This document shows positions 1 to 8,528 of a DNA stretch of 64,000 bases, piece by piece (the stretch's first letter is position 1; each line of letters begins with the position of its first letter). The DNA comes from Acidimicrobiales bacterium. Lineage in GTDB: Bacteria; Actinomycetota; Acidimicrobiia; Acidimicrobiales; UBA8592. The translations under genes were made by a program, and so were the position numbers. The stretch spans positions 19,397 to 83,396 of the forward strand of contig JACERY010000005.1 in NCBI GenBank assembly GCA_013912105.1, written 5' to 3'. The notes beneath the pieces are model-generated. The model was not told where the DNA came from and searched no databases. It worked only from the letters and a program-made list of their open reading frames with translations.

Positions 1-1801
1 TCACGGCCATTGTTCCTGAACCTAACTGTTCTAATTCTGAACGCGTTAATGCTGTGACAGCACCGAGAAGGCGTGCGGGGGTTTCAACTTTTATAAATCT
101 AGGGATTTCACCTTGTTCACGAACAGCTATTGGGGGATTCATCCCATAGGGCGTTTCTTTGATAACTTTTGAGGCTACATCCATAGTTGGTTGAGGCAAT
201 CTATATCCGACTGTTAATTCAGCAAACCGAGGTTGTTTCTTACTAGGTACTGCTTCAATAATTTCGTTCCAATCGTTGTGAGCCCACGCTCCAGTTGCCT
301 GAGCAATGTCACCAACTAATGTCATAGATCCATTGAGTGAACGTCTTTCTAACATTCGTAATTGCATAGGGGAAAGATCTTGTGCTTCGTCAACGACAAT
401 GTGTCCAAATGTACGAATTGTTTCTTCTTCTTTAAACGTAGAACGAGGCCCTAGTATTGCTTGAGCTTCGTCAAGAACTGGTGCATCATGTTCGGTCCAT
501 AGAACTTTAGATGCGTGTTCGGTTCGTTCCCTATGGAGTAAAAGAATCTCTTCTTCGGTAAATGATTGAGTGCCAGCTCTTCTTAGCAAAGCTTTACTCC
601 CATAAAGATCATGCAAGAAGTGTTCTGCCGTTAAAGAAGGCCACATCCAATCCAAAGTTTCTCGTATCTCTAAAGTGTCCTTTAAATCGTTTTTTAATTT
701 GGTTGGGTTTATTTCCCCAGACCGTGCGCTAGCTGCTAAAGCCTCAAAAACTGAGTCTCTTACATAATCCCGAGCAGAATTATGATTGGTATATCGACGC
801 CTAGCTTGGTTAATGATGAGAGCAGACTCCTCCACGCGTAGTCGCAGGTTTTGAAGCCCATAGCCAACTACCAGTTCTTTACGGATAGGTCGTTCTCTAT
901 CGCGTACTGCACGTTGAAGAACATCTTTCATCAAAGAATTACCTTTTATTCTTGCAACCTCCTCTGAATCAAAACCACGAACTGTAACTCTTGGGATGAG
1001 ATCAGCTAGAACTGCAAGATGGACTCCGGCCTCACCAAGGGATGGAAGCACCTGCTCAATGTAGGTGAGAAATACTTTGTTTGGCCCTACGACTAATACC
1101 CCTTGTCCCTCGAGAGGAAACCTGTGCGTGTAAAGAAGATACGCTGCTCGATGAAGAGCGACAACTGTTTTCCCAGTGCCGGGACCGCCTTGGACAGTTA
1201 AAACACCAGGGAGTGGGGCACGTATGATTTCATCTTGCTCACCTTGAATAGTAGCAATGATGTCTCCAAGACGTCCTGTTCTAGCTTGATCCATTGTTGT
1301 TGCTAACGTCATCCTTCCCTTGAAGTAGGGAGTTGCTGAATCATCAATAATGTCATCACCGAAAAATTCATCTTCAATACCGAGAAGTTTTTTTCCCCTA
1401 GAGGCGAAATGGCGTCGTCTTGTTAACCCCATATCATGCCGACCTGTAGCTCGATAAAACGATTCTGATATAGGGGCTCGCCAATCAACTGTTATAGGGT
1501 CTTGTTTTTCATTCCAAACTGCAATTCGACCTATGTAGAAAGTTTCATTTTCATGCTCTTCATTTTTTTGATCTATACGTCCGAAGACAAGGGAGGCGTC
1601 TCCTATCTCAAGCTGAGATAACCTTTTGTTGACTTGGTCTGAAATAACATCCTTTTCAAATCGAGCTTGATGAGTTCCTCCCCTACCAGACTCAACCATT
1701 TTATGAAGTTTCTTAGCTTCGTCATGAGCGCGTTCAAGAATTGAATACGCTTCATTGATATATTCCTGTTCATTTAAAAAGTCGGGGTGGATTTTAATCA
1801 C
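1..1801 (-). CDS. helD: HelD-type UvrD/Rep-family helicase (RNA polymerase-associated), 3' part cut off by window edge
   Basis: This is a superfamily 1 helicase of the HelD/HelR group, ATPases that remove stalled or inactive RNA polymerase. I translated it by hand from a GTG at 1801; a stop lies two codons upstream, so this is the earliest possible start. The frame stays open for 600 codons to the window edge. The N-terminus is a helical, coiled-coil-like arm. It is followed by the HelD-typical WRAPIS segment, a Walker A motif (QGGPGTGKT), a DEAQD Walker B motif and a GYRLP motif. The C-terminus is missing only because the window ends. It diverges from hemE across a 142-base gap. The family call is strong; the RNA polymerase recycling role is known for the family, not shown here. 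Confidence 0.88.
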   Translation of the reverse strand, partial: MIKIHPDFLNEQEYINEAYSILERAHDEAKKLHKMVESGRGGTHQARFEKDVISDQVNKRLSQLEIGDASLVFGRIDQKNEEHENETFYIGRIAVWNEKQDPITVDWRAPISESFYRATGRHDMGLTRRRHFASRGKKLLGIEDEFFGDDIIDDSATPYFKGRMTLATTMDQARTGRLGDIIATIQGEQDEIIRAPLPGVLTVQGGPGTGKTVVALHRAAYLLYTHRFPLEGQGVLVVGPNKVFLTYIEQVLPSLGEAGVHLAVLADLIPRVTVRGFDSEEVARIKGNSLMKDVLQRAVRDRERPIRKELVVGYGLQNLRLRVEESALIINQARRRYTNHNSARDYVRDSVFEALAASARSGEINPTKLKNDLKDTLEIRETLDWMWPSLTAEHFLHDLYGSKALLRRAGTQSFTEEEILLLHRERTEHASKVLWTEHDAPVLDEAQAILGPRSTFKEEETIRTFGHIVVDEAQDLSPMQLRMLERRSLNGSMTLVGDIAQATGAWAHNDWNEIIEAVPSKKQPRFAELTVGYRLPQPTMDVASKVIKETPYGMNPPIAVREQGEIPRFIKVETPARLLGAVTALTRSELEQLGSGTMAV

Positions 1802-1882
1802 CTCTTATCAGTACTTTGGGGCTTTTAGGTGGTTATCTATTCTAGCGATTTAGATACCTTTCTCATCAAAGGAATTTGACTT

Positions 1883-1897
1883 TGACAAAATTTGTCA
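1883..1897. promoter_or_regulatory. Perfect 7-1-7 palindrome upstream of hemE
   Basis: TGACAAA-A-TTTGTCA lies between the divergent helD and hemE genes, 46 bases before the hemE start codon. It has the size of a dimeric regulator operator. No matching copy was recognised elsewhere in the window, so the regulator is unknown. Confidence 0.3.
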
Positions 1898-1943
1898 CTT
1901 GTTCAAATCGTTTATTTTCAGTTGTCGCTACTAGATTTATCAT

Positions 1944-2987
1944 GTGGATTCTATAAATTTAAAGGACAGTGCTTTTTTACGTGCTTGTAGGTGTGAACCT
2001 GTTGAGTGGACACCAGTTTGGTTTATGCGTCAAGCCGGACGTTCCCTACCCGAATATAGGGCTTTGCGTAAAGAAGGAAGCATCTTGGATGCTATTAAAA
2101 AACCAGATGTATCTACTGAAATCACGCTACAGCCGATTAGGCGTTATGGCGTAGACGCTGCAATCCTCTTTTCGGATATTGTTGTACCTGTTCATGCGGT
2201 TGGGTTTGGGGTAGAAATTGAACCAGGAATTGGCCCTGTCGCTGCAGACCCTTTCCGGTCATCTGACGACCTGAAACGATTACGAAGTCTAAACCCTGAG
2301 GTTGATACCCCTTATGTGCTTGAAACAATCAAAGGCTGTATTCAAGAGCTTCAAGTGCCGCTGATTGGATTTGCTGGTGCACCATTCACTGTCGCTAGCT
2401 ATTTGATTGAAGGTGGACCATCACGGTCTTATCAAAAAACAAAATCTTTAATGTTCGGCGATAACGCGTTATGGGAATCTTTGATGGAACGACTAACTGA
2501 TATCACTATTGAATCTTTACTTTCTCAAGTAGAAGCTGGAGCGAGCGCTATACAGTTATTCGATTCTTGGGCTGGTTCTCTATCTCCAAGCCAATACGAA
2601 CGTTTCGTTTTCCCTTATTCTCAAAAAGTTTTTGATATTTTGGAACGTACAGGCGTTCCGAAAATACATTTCGGAGTCGGAACAGGTGAATTACTAACAT
2701 TAATGAGCGAAGTGGGTGCTGATGTTGTTGGTGTTGACTGGCGTGTATCAATTGATGAAGCCCGTAACAGAATCGGTAACGGAAAAGGCATCCAAGGCAA
2801 TTTAGATCCTGCGATTCTTGGAAGTTCTTGGACATCAATTGCAGATGAAACAACAAAAATTCTCGAAAAAATTGATGGTCAACCAGGACACATCTTTAAT
2901 CTTGGTCATGGAGTAACTCCTGAGGTCAATCCCGATGTTCTTCAGAAAGTAGTTAATTTAGTTCACAACTTTCGGACAAACTCGTGA
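1944..2987 (+). CDS. hemE: Uroporphyrinogen decarboxylase
   Basis: HemE removes four carboxyl groups from uroporphyrinogen III to give coproporphyrinogen III in the cytoplasm. The 347-residue length is normal. The N-terminal signature RQAGRSLPEYR is at about residues 29-39, the FSDIVVP segment carrying the substrate-binding aspartate at about 76-82, and the C-terminal GHGVTPE histidine motif near residue 320. The start is GTG; no Shine-Dalgarno sequence precedes it, and a TAGATT -10-like hexamer at 1931-1936 would place transcription start almost on the GTG, so a leaderless mRNA is possible. The stop overlaps the next gene by four bases, indicating translational coupling with hemY. Confidence 0.95.
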   Translation: MDSINLKDSAFLRACRCEPVEWTPVWFMRQAGRSLPEYRALRKEGSILDAIKKPDVSTEITLQPIRRYGVDAAILFSDIVVPVHAVGFGVEIEPGIGPVAADPFRSSDDLKRLRSLNPEVDTPYVLETIKGCIQELQVPLIGFAGAPFTVASYLIEGGPSRSYQKTKSLMFGDNALWESLMERLTDITIESLLSQVEAGASAIQLFDSWAGSLSPSQYERFVFPYSQKVFDILERTGVPKIHFGVGTGELLTLMSEVGADVVGVDWRVSIDEARNRIGNGKGIQGNLDPAILGSSWTSIADETTKILEKIDGQPGHIFNLGHGVTPEVNPDVLQKVVNLVHNFRTNS

Positions 2988-4348
2988 AAATCACCATTAT
3001 CGGTGGAGGTATCTCTGGTCTAAGTGCAGCATTTGAACTTCAAAAGTCTGGGTATGACATTACTCTGCTTGAAGGAACAGATCGTCTTGGAGGGAAAATC
3101 CTCACTAGCGAAATTGAAGGATTTGATATCGATGCGGGACCAGATTCTTTTTTAACCCGTGACCCTGAAATGCGTGAACTATGTTTTGATCTTGGTTTGG
3201 GTGAAGAGCTAGTTTCACCAACGGGAAAACCTGCCAAAGTTTGGGTGGGTGGCGAAATGCATAGTTTACCCAAACGCCATTTCTTGGGAGTTCCTTTGGA
3301 CCTGGATGAGTTAGAAGAACTGTCTTTGTTGACCAAAGAAGGAGCGAAAAGAGCAAAGCTTGATTTAACTCTGCCTGACAATAAACCAAAAGAAGTTGAA
3401 ACCGTAGGCTCTCTTATTCGCCGGCGTCTTGGAGACGAAGTTATGGACAGATTGGTTGGCCCGTTATTGGGAGGAATTAACGCTGGAGATGCAGACGACC
3501 TTTGTCTGGAGTCAGGTGTTCCGCAGTTGTTCAACGCAAGTCAAGGAGATTTTAGTCTTGTGAGATCAGTACAAGATTTTCTTAAGAATCAAAACAGGGA
3601 TCCTGCTAGCCCAGTTTTTCTCACACACCCTGATGGCCTTCAAACAGTAGTTAAAAGGCTAGAGGAAGAAATTGATTCGAATATTCGAAAGAATGAAAGG
3701 GTGACATCAATTGAAAAATCAGACAATTCCATAGTCGTTAAGGGGTCACAGGAATACCGAACGGATGCCGTAATTTTATGTGTCCCAGCTTTTACAGCCG
3801 CTAATCTTTTACATGATTCTTGCCCGGACACATCAAACTTACTGGCAGACATTCAGTATGCGTCAATGGCTTTCATAACATTCGCATTCAATAAGACTGA
3901 TGTTCCTCAATTCAACGGAAGCGGTTTCCTCGTTGGCCGAGATGAAAATTTACTAACTACCGCATGTTCTTGTACTTCAGAAAAGTGGGCCCATCTTGAA
4001 AGTGACGACACAGTATTCCTGAGACTTTCTGTTGGGAGATTTGGTGATAAGGAAGCACTTGACATGGAAGACAATACATTGATCGGAAAGCTTAAAGGTG
4101 AACTCGAAACTTTAACAGGTATCAAAGCTGATCCTGTAGCAACTAGGGTTACTCGATGGGCAAATTCATTTCCCCAATATGAACTTGGCCATGGAGAGAA
4201 AGTAAATGCCATACGACAACAGGTGGCGTCTGAAATGCCAGGAATGTTTCTAGCTGGATCACCGTTTAAAGGAATAGGGTTGTCGGCCTGTATACGGGAT
4301 GGGATTGATCAAGCAAGAAAAGCTAAGAATTTTCTTATGCAAAGGTAA
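2984..4348 (+). CDS. hemY: Protoporphyrinogen/coproporphyrinogen III oxidase, HemY type
   Basis: An FAD-dependent oxidase of the HemY family with a dinucleotide-binding motif GGGISGLSAAFEL at residues 7-19, followed by the LGGKI second FAD contact, and a C-terminal FAD-binding segment around GIGLSACIRDG. In Actinomycetota these enzymes normally oxidise coproporphyrinogen III to coproporphyrin III (the name cgoX is then used). The presence of HemQ at 22950-23624 supports that route here. The GTG start overlaps the hemE stop (GTGA), so hemE-hemY form an operon. Length (454 residues) is typical. The exact substrate is inferred from the pathway. Confidence 0.92.
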   Translation: MKITIIGGGISGLSAAFELQKSGYDITLLEGTDRLGGKILTSEIEGFDIDAGPDSFLTRDPEMRELCFDLGLGEELVSPTGKPAKVWVGGEMHSLPKRHFLGVPLDLDELEELSLLTKEGAKRAKLDLTLPDNKPKEVETVGSLIRRRLGDEVMDRLVGPLLGGINAGDADDLCLESGVPQLFNASQGDFSLVRSVQDFLKNQNRDPASPVFLTHPDGLQTVVKRLEEEIDSNIRKNERVTSIEKSDNSIVVKGSQEYRTDAVILCVPAFTAANLLHDSCPDTSNLLADIQYASMAFITFAFNKTDVPQFNGSGFLVGRDENLLTTACSCTSEKWAHLESDDTVFLRLSVGRFGDKEALDMEDNTLIGKLKGELETLTGIKADPVATRVTRWANSFPQYELGHGEKVNAIRQQVASEMPGMFLAGSPFKGIGLSACIRDGIDQARKAKNFLMQR

Positions 4349-4353
4349 GGCTG

Positions 4354-5886
4354 ATGGTCCCTTCGCAAATAGTTCTTTTTTGTAGATTCATAGCAAATCT
4401 TTTGTTTTTTCCTTTCAGAGCCGGAGCTAATTTTTCTAGATTCATCACGCAAAAGGAGACTCTGAAACCTGTTTGTAGCGGAATCTGTTTGGTGCTTTCA
4501 ATGCCTCCATGGGGTTTCTGGCCTCTAGCTTTTATAGCTTTTGCCATGCTTGATCAAATCCTGAAAGAAACTCATGGAGCAACATCTAGATTCTTTACGG
4601 GATTTGGCTTTGCTGTTGGATGGCTTTTCCCAGGGACGTTCTGGATGATCGCATTAACAGTTCCTGGTTACTTCATCCAAGGTTTCTTATTTAGTGGGCT
4701 CTTTGCACTTTCCACTTCTCTAATTCCAACGAGTATTCACCGTTTAGTCGCTCTACCGGCAGCGTTCACTTTAATTGAAGCTGTACGTTATCGTTGGCCC
4801 TTTGGAGGTGTTCCTCTAGCGACTATTGCAATGTCGCAAAGTGACAGCCCATTTGGGCAGACCGCTAGAGTTCTCGGTCCATTATTTCTTACAGCGTTCG
4901 TAATTATTTGCGGAATGGCATTTGCGATGATTTGGGAAAGGAAGTGGAGGCATACAGGTTTGATTGTGTCAGTCCTGCTGATCATTTGGGGATTTAGCAC
5001 AATCGCTCCAAAAGGGTCTGTTACTTCTACAATTGATGTTGCAATTGTTCAGGGCGGAGGCGAGCAAGGAACGCGTGCCATAAACACAAATGAACGTGAA
5101 GTTTTTGAACGACATGTCGAAGCGACTGGATTAATCCAAGGAAATCCAGATATCGTTCTTTGGCCAGAAGATGTAGTTAATGTAAGACAATTATTAATTG
5201 ATTCTCCTGAATTTTCTGAGTTACAACAACTTTCCCGGAATTTAAATAGTTGGCTGATAGCTGGAATTTTTGAACGTACCAGCATTACGTCTAATGCAAA
5301 TGCATCTATCGTTTTTGGGCCAGATGGCAGAGTTTATGATAGATATGACAAAGTCCGGTTGGTGCCTTTCGGTGAGTACGTCCCACTTCGAAGCCTTATT
5401 GAACCTTTCGCTCCTGAGTATCTACCGGTTCGCGATACCCAGCCAGGATCTGGAAAACCTAACTTGCAGGTTGCTTTAAATGGAAACGATCTTAATGCAG
5501 GTATCTCGATTTCATGGGAAATTTTCTTTGAGGATAGGGCTCGAGAGGCGATCAGAAATGGTGGTCAGATTCTTTTAAATCCCACAAATGGTTCAAGTTA
5601 CTGGTTGAGGATACTCCAAAGCCAGCAAGTCGCTTCATCACAACTCCGAGCTATCGAGAATGGTCGTTGGGTTCTTCAAGCTGCACCTACTGGATTCAGC
5701 GCAATTATCAATTCAGATGGCAAAATTATAGAAAGAACGAGTATTTCCGAGACGAGAATTCTCCAAGGCAATGTGGAACTTAGAGATGGAAAAACCCTAG
5801 CCACGCGTGCTGGGCCATTACCTTTAATAATCCTCGCAGGATTAACAGTGATTAGTTCTAATTTTTTAGCTCGAAGAAGACCCTAA
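4354..5886 (+). CDS. lnt: Apolipoprotein N-acyltransferase, catalytic Cys replaced by Ser
   Basis: Lnt adds the third acyl chain to the N-terminal cysteine of lipoproteins at the outer face of the cytoplasmic membrane. The first ~210 residues are several hydrophobic membrane segments. A nitrilase (CN-hydrolase) domain follows from about residue 220. The catalytic Glu is in LWPED (about 269) and the Lys in the YDKVRLVPFGEYVP stretch (about 333). The position that aligns with the catalytic Cys of E. coli Lnt (Cys387) is Ser387 here, in ISWEIFF; the neighbouring aromatic and Glu389 are kept. It starts six bases after hemY stops, so it is likely co-transcribed. The family call is firm; activity with Ser is uncertain. 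Confidence 0.88.
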   Translation: MVPSQIVLFCRFIANLLFFPFRAGANFSRFITQKETLKPVCSGICLVLSMPPWGFWPLAFIAFAMLDQILKETHGATSRFFTGFGFAVGWLFPGTFWMIALTVPGYFIQGFLFSGLFALSTSLIPTSIHRLVALPAAFTLIEAVRYRWPFGGVPLATIAMSQSDSPFGQTARVLGPLFLTAFVIICGMAFAMIWERKWRHTGLIVSVLLIIWGFSTIAPKGSVTSTIDVAIVQGGGEQGTRAINTNEREVFERHVEATGLIQGNPDIVLWPEDVVNVRQLLIDSPEFSELQQLSRNLNSWLIAGIFERTSITSNANASIVFGPDGRVYDRYDKVRLVPFGEYVPLRSLIEPFAPEYLPVRDTQPGSGKPNLQVALNGNDLNAGISISWEIFFEDRAREAIRNGGQILLNPTNGSSYWLRILQSQQVASSQLRAIENGRWVLQAAPTGFSAIINSDGKIIERTSISETRILQGNVELRDGKTLATRAGPLPLIILAGLTVISSNFLARRRP

Positions 5887-6326
5887 TTTATTTCCACCAT
5901 TAACGTAGCAGGTCCGTCATTAACCAAACTAACGTTCATAAACGCTTGAAACTGCCCTGTTTCAACTTTGATATCATAATTTGATCTTAGATGACTCACG
6001 AAGTGTTCTATCAATGGCTCAGCTACATCTGGCGGTGCTGCAGAACCCCAACTAGGTCGCCGTCCCCGGTTAACGTCACCGTAAAGCGTAAATTGAGAAA
6101 TAATCAGAAACTGTGCGTTGACCTGCAAGCTGGACAAATTCATTCGACTATCACTGTCTTCAAAGATTCTTAACTCGATGATTTTTTGAGCAAGTTTTTC
6201 AGCTATTTCTTTTGAGTCAGTATGTGTAACTCCAACAAATACGCAGAGGCCACGTGAAATGCTTCCTATCATCTCCCCTTCAACCTCTACTGAAGCTTCT
6301 GAAACCCTTTGAATTAATGCTCTCAA
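5883..6326 (-). CDS. dtd: D-aminoacyl-tRNA deacylase
   Basis: Dtd hydrolyses D-amino acids wrongly attached to tRNA. The 147-residue length and N-terminal MRALIQRVSEASVEV are typical. The SQFTLYGDVNRGRRPSW segment with the conserved SQFTLYGD motif is present, and the C-terminal NDGPATLMVE provides the conserved NXGP(V/A)T motif. It converges on lnt and overlaps its last four bases, so the genes are transcribed towards each other. No operon partner is visible on its own strand. Confidence 0.95.
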   Translation of the reverse strand: MRALIQRVSEASVEVEGEMIGSISRGLCVFVGVTHTDSKEIAEKLAQKIIELRIFEDSDSRMNLSSLQVNAQFLIISQFTLYGDVNRGRRPSWGSAAPPDVAEPLIEHFVSHLRSNYDIKVETGQFQAFMNVSLVNDGPATLMVEIN

Positions 6327-6481
6327 ATAACTCCTTTCTAATTATAGAAATAAATTCATTGATACTTAGATTCCATCATTGGTGAATAAAGAAATCCAGT
6401 TTAGGAAAGGAACATTGCAGTTTTTTGCTTGTTTTGGCCTTGATGTCTTTACCCTTGAGTTCTGATACAGAAGGATGCATC

Positions 6482-7765
6482 GTGGTAGATGAGATAAAGG
6501 AAACAGAGACTAGGAAACTTCGTATCGCTATGCTCGCGTATCGAGGAAAGCCACACGTCGGTGGCCAAGGGGTTTATGTACGCGAAATGAGCAAAGCTTT
6601 AGCTGAGCTTGGACATACTGTTGAAGTGTTCGGTGGGCCTCCCTACCCTGATCTTGACTCCAGTGTTCCGTTAAATAAATTTCCTAGCCTTGAAATCTTC
6701 AACGACCACTTTCCTGGAAGAATTCCGGGATTTTGGGAAATTAAAGACATGCCTGATTTCGTAGAATTGTGCTCGTATATGACTGGGAATTTTTCTGAAC
6801 CTCTCTCTTTTTCGCTACGTGCTTATAGGGCGCTTCGGGAAAGAGTAGATGAGTTTGATTTAGTGATTGATAACGGGTCATTGGCTTACGGTAATTTATT
6901 GATTCAGAAGAAACTTGAACTACCAATCCTTGGCGTGATTCATCACCCTATTACTGTTGACCGACAACTGGAGTTAGATAATGCGAGAACAATACTTGAA
7001 CGTTTTGGAAAGAGAAGATGGTATGCGTTTACAAGGATGCAGACTCGTGTTTGTAAGAAAATTAAGCGAATAGTAACTGTTTCAGAGTCATCTCGTTCAG
7101 ATATTAGTAAGGACCATAAGGTTGATCTCGAAAAGATTCATGTTGTTCCAATAGGAATCGATACAGACTTTTTTGCGCCTCAACCTTCTATTGAGCGAAT
7201 TCCTGGACGCATAGTCTCTACTGCAAGTGCTGATGTTCCGTTAAAGGGTCAAAAGTTTCTCTTAGAAGCTTTAGCTGAAGTTAGGGAAAAATTTCCTAAT
7301 GTCCATTTAGAACTAGTTGGTAAGCAACGAGAAGGAAGTACTACTGCAGATACTCTCGACAAATTAGGACTAAGCGATATCGTAAACTTTAATCAAGGTA
7401 TCAGTTACGAGGAGTTGGTTAATTTACTTGCCTCGGCTTCTGTCGCGATCGTACCTTCTCTATACGAGGGGTTCTCAATCCCAGCGATTGAAGCTCTTTC
7501 TTGTGGAGCACCACTTATTGCTACCACAGGTGGGGCGTTACCTGAAGTAGCCGGACCGCACCTCGAAACTTGTCTCGCTGTACCACCAGGTGACAGCTCT
7601 GCTTTAGCAAGGCAAATTGAATTCGCATTTGAAAATACAGATATTTGTGAGCGAGTTGGTTTAGCCGGTCGACAGCGTGTGATTAAAAAATGGAGTTGGA
7701 AAGAATCTGCTATGACTACTGCCAAACATTGCCATGACTTACTAGCTAATTGGATTGATGAATAG
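6482..7765 (+). CDS. Glycosyltransferase family 4 (GT-B fold)
   Basis: A retaining GT4 glycosyltransferase, expected to move a sugar from an activated donor to a lipid, polysaccharide or small molecule. The N-terminal domain begins KLRIAMLAYRGKPHVGGQGVY, with the GGQGVYV loop common in this family. The C-terminal domain carries the donor-site motif SLYEGFSIPAIEALSCGAP with the E-x7-E pair. I start it at GTG 6482 because AGAAGGA lies six bases upstream; an in-frame TTG at 6425 would add 19 residues and has no ribosome site. It leads a three-gene cassette with a methyltransferase and a toroid-fold protein. Substrate unknown. Confidence 0.85.
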   Translation: MVDEIKETETRKLRIAMLAYRGKPHVGGQGVYVREMSKALAELGHTVEVFGGPPYPDLDSSVPLNKFPSLEIFNDHFPGRIPGFWEIKDMPDFVELCSYMTGNFSEPLSFSLRAYRALRERVDEFDLVIDNGSLAYGNLLIQKKLELPILGVIHHPITVDRQLELDNARTILERFGKRRWYAFTRMQTRVCKKIKRIVTVSESSRSDISKDHKVDLEKIHVVPIGIDTDFFAPQPSIERIPGRIVSTASADVPLKGQKFLLEALAEVREKFPNVHLELVGKQREGSTTADTLDKLGLSDIVNFNQGISYEELVNLLASASVAIVPSLYEGFSIPAIEALSCGAPLIATTGGALPEVAGPHLETCLAVPPGDSSALARQIEFAFENTDICERVGLAGRQRVIKKWSWKESAMTTAKHCHDLLANWIDE

Positions 7766-7771
7766 AACGTT

Positions 7772-8497
7772 ATGTTGACAGTTGATTATGACAGATTAAT
7801 AGTCGAAGAAGGGCATGCAGTTCTTGATCTTGGCTGTGGCTTTGGCCGCCATGCGTACGAATCTCTTAGACGAGGAGCTACGGTTACCGCTTGCGATATG
7901 GCTCTTCCAGAGTTACAAGAAGTTCGGGCTACATATGCTGCAATGATTCAGGCAAATGAGATACCCTCGTCAGCTACCGCATTTGCTTGCGCAGGAGATG
8001 CAACTCAATTGCCTTTCAACGACTGCTCGTTTGACAAGATTATCGCTAGCGAAGTTTTGGAACACATTCACGACGATGATGAAGCACTAAGAGAATTATT
8101 TAGGGTACTAAAACCTGGAGGAACGATTGCAATCACTGTGCCTGCATATTTTCCAGAGCGAATCTGTTGGGCGTTATCAGATGAATACCATGCCCCAATA
8201 GAGGTAGGTGGTCACGTTCGTATTTATAAAAGAAGCAAGTTGGAGTTAAAAATGAAAACGACAGGTTTCAAACCGGTTGATTACCATCGCGCTCATGCTC
8301 TTCATTCACCTTATTGGTGGTTGAAATGTGCTGTGGGTCCGAAGAATGATAAGAATCCGTTTGTAAAGGCATACTTACGGTTTCTCACTTGGGATATTGT
8401 GAAACAACCTCTGCTTACAAGAATTTTGGAAAAATTACTTCAACCCGTTTTAGGCAAGAGTGCAATCATCTATGCTCAAAAGGCTGCTACTGCTTAA
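7772..8497 (+). CDS. Class I SAM-dependent methyltransferase
   Basis: A Rossmann-fold methyltransferase. Motif I is VLDLGCGFGRHA near residues 17-28, with the acidic end of strand 2 in VTACDM. Motif IV is in FDKIIASEVLEHI and the post-motif LKPGGTIAITVP is also clear. It resembles UbiE/Methyltransf_11 enzymes, with an extra C-terminal region rich in aromatic residues. It starts six bases after the glycosyltransferase and runs into the next gene, so the three genes are almost certainly one operon. The substrate is not known; the context suggests decoration of the same glycosylated molecule. Confidence 0.85.
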   Translation: MLTVDYDRLIVEEGHAVLDLGCGFGRHAYESLRRGATVTACDMALPELQEVRATYAAMIQANEIPSSATAFACAGDATQLPFNDCSFDKIIASEVLEHIHDDDEALRELFRVLKPGGTIAITVPAYFPERICWALSDEYHAPIEVGGHVRIYKRSKLELKMKTTGFKPVDYHRAHALHSPYWWLKCAVGPKNDKNPFVKAYLRFLTWDIVKQPLLTRILEKLLQPVLGKSAIIYAQKAATA

Positions 8498-8528
8498 CCA
8501 AGGATTCAAATTGCCCCCGAAACCCCTA

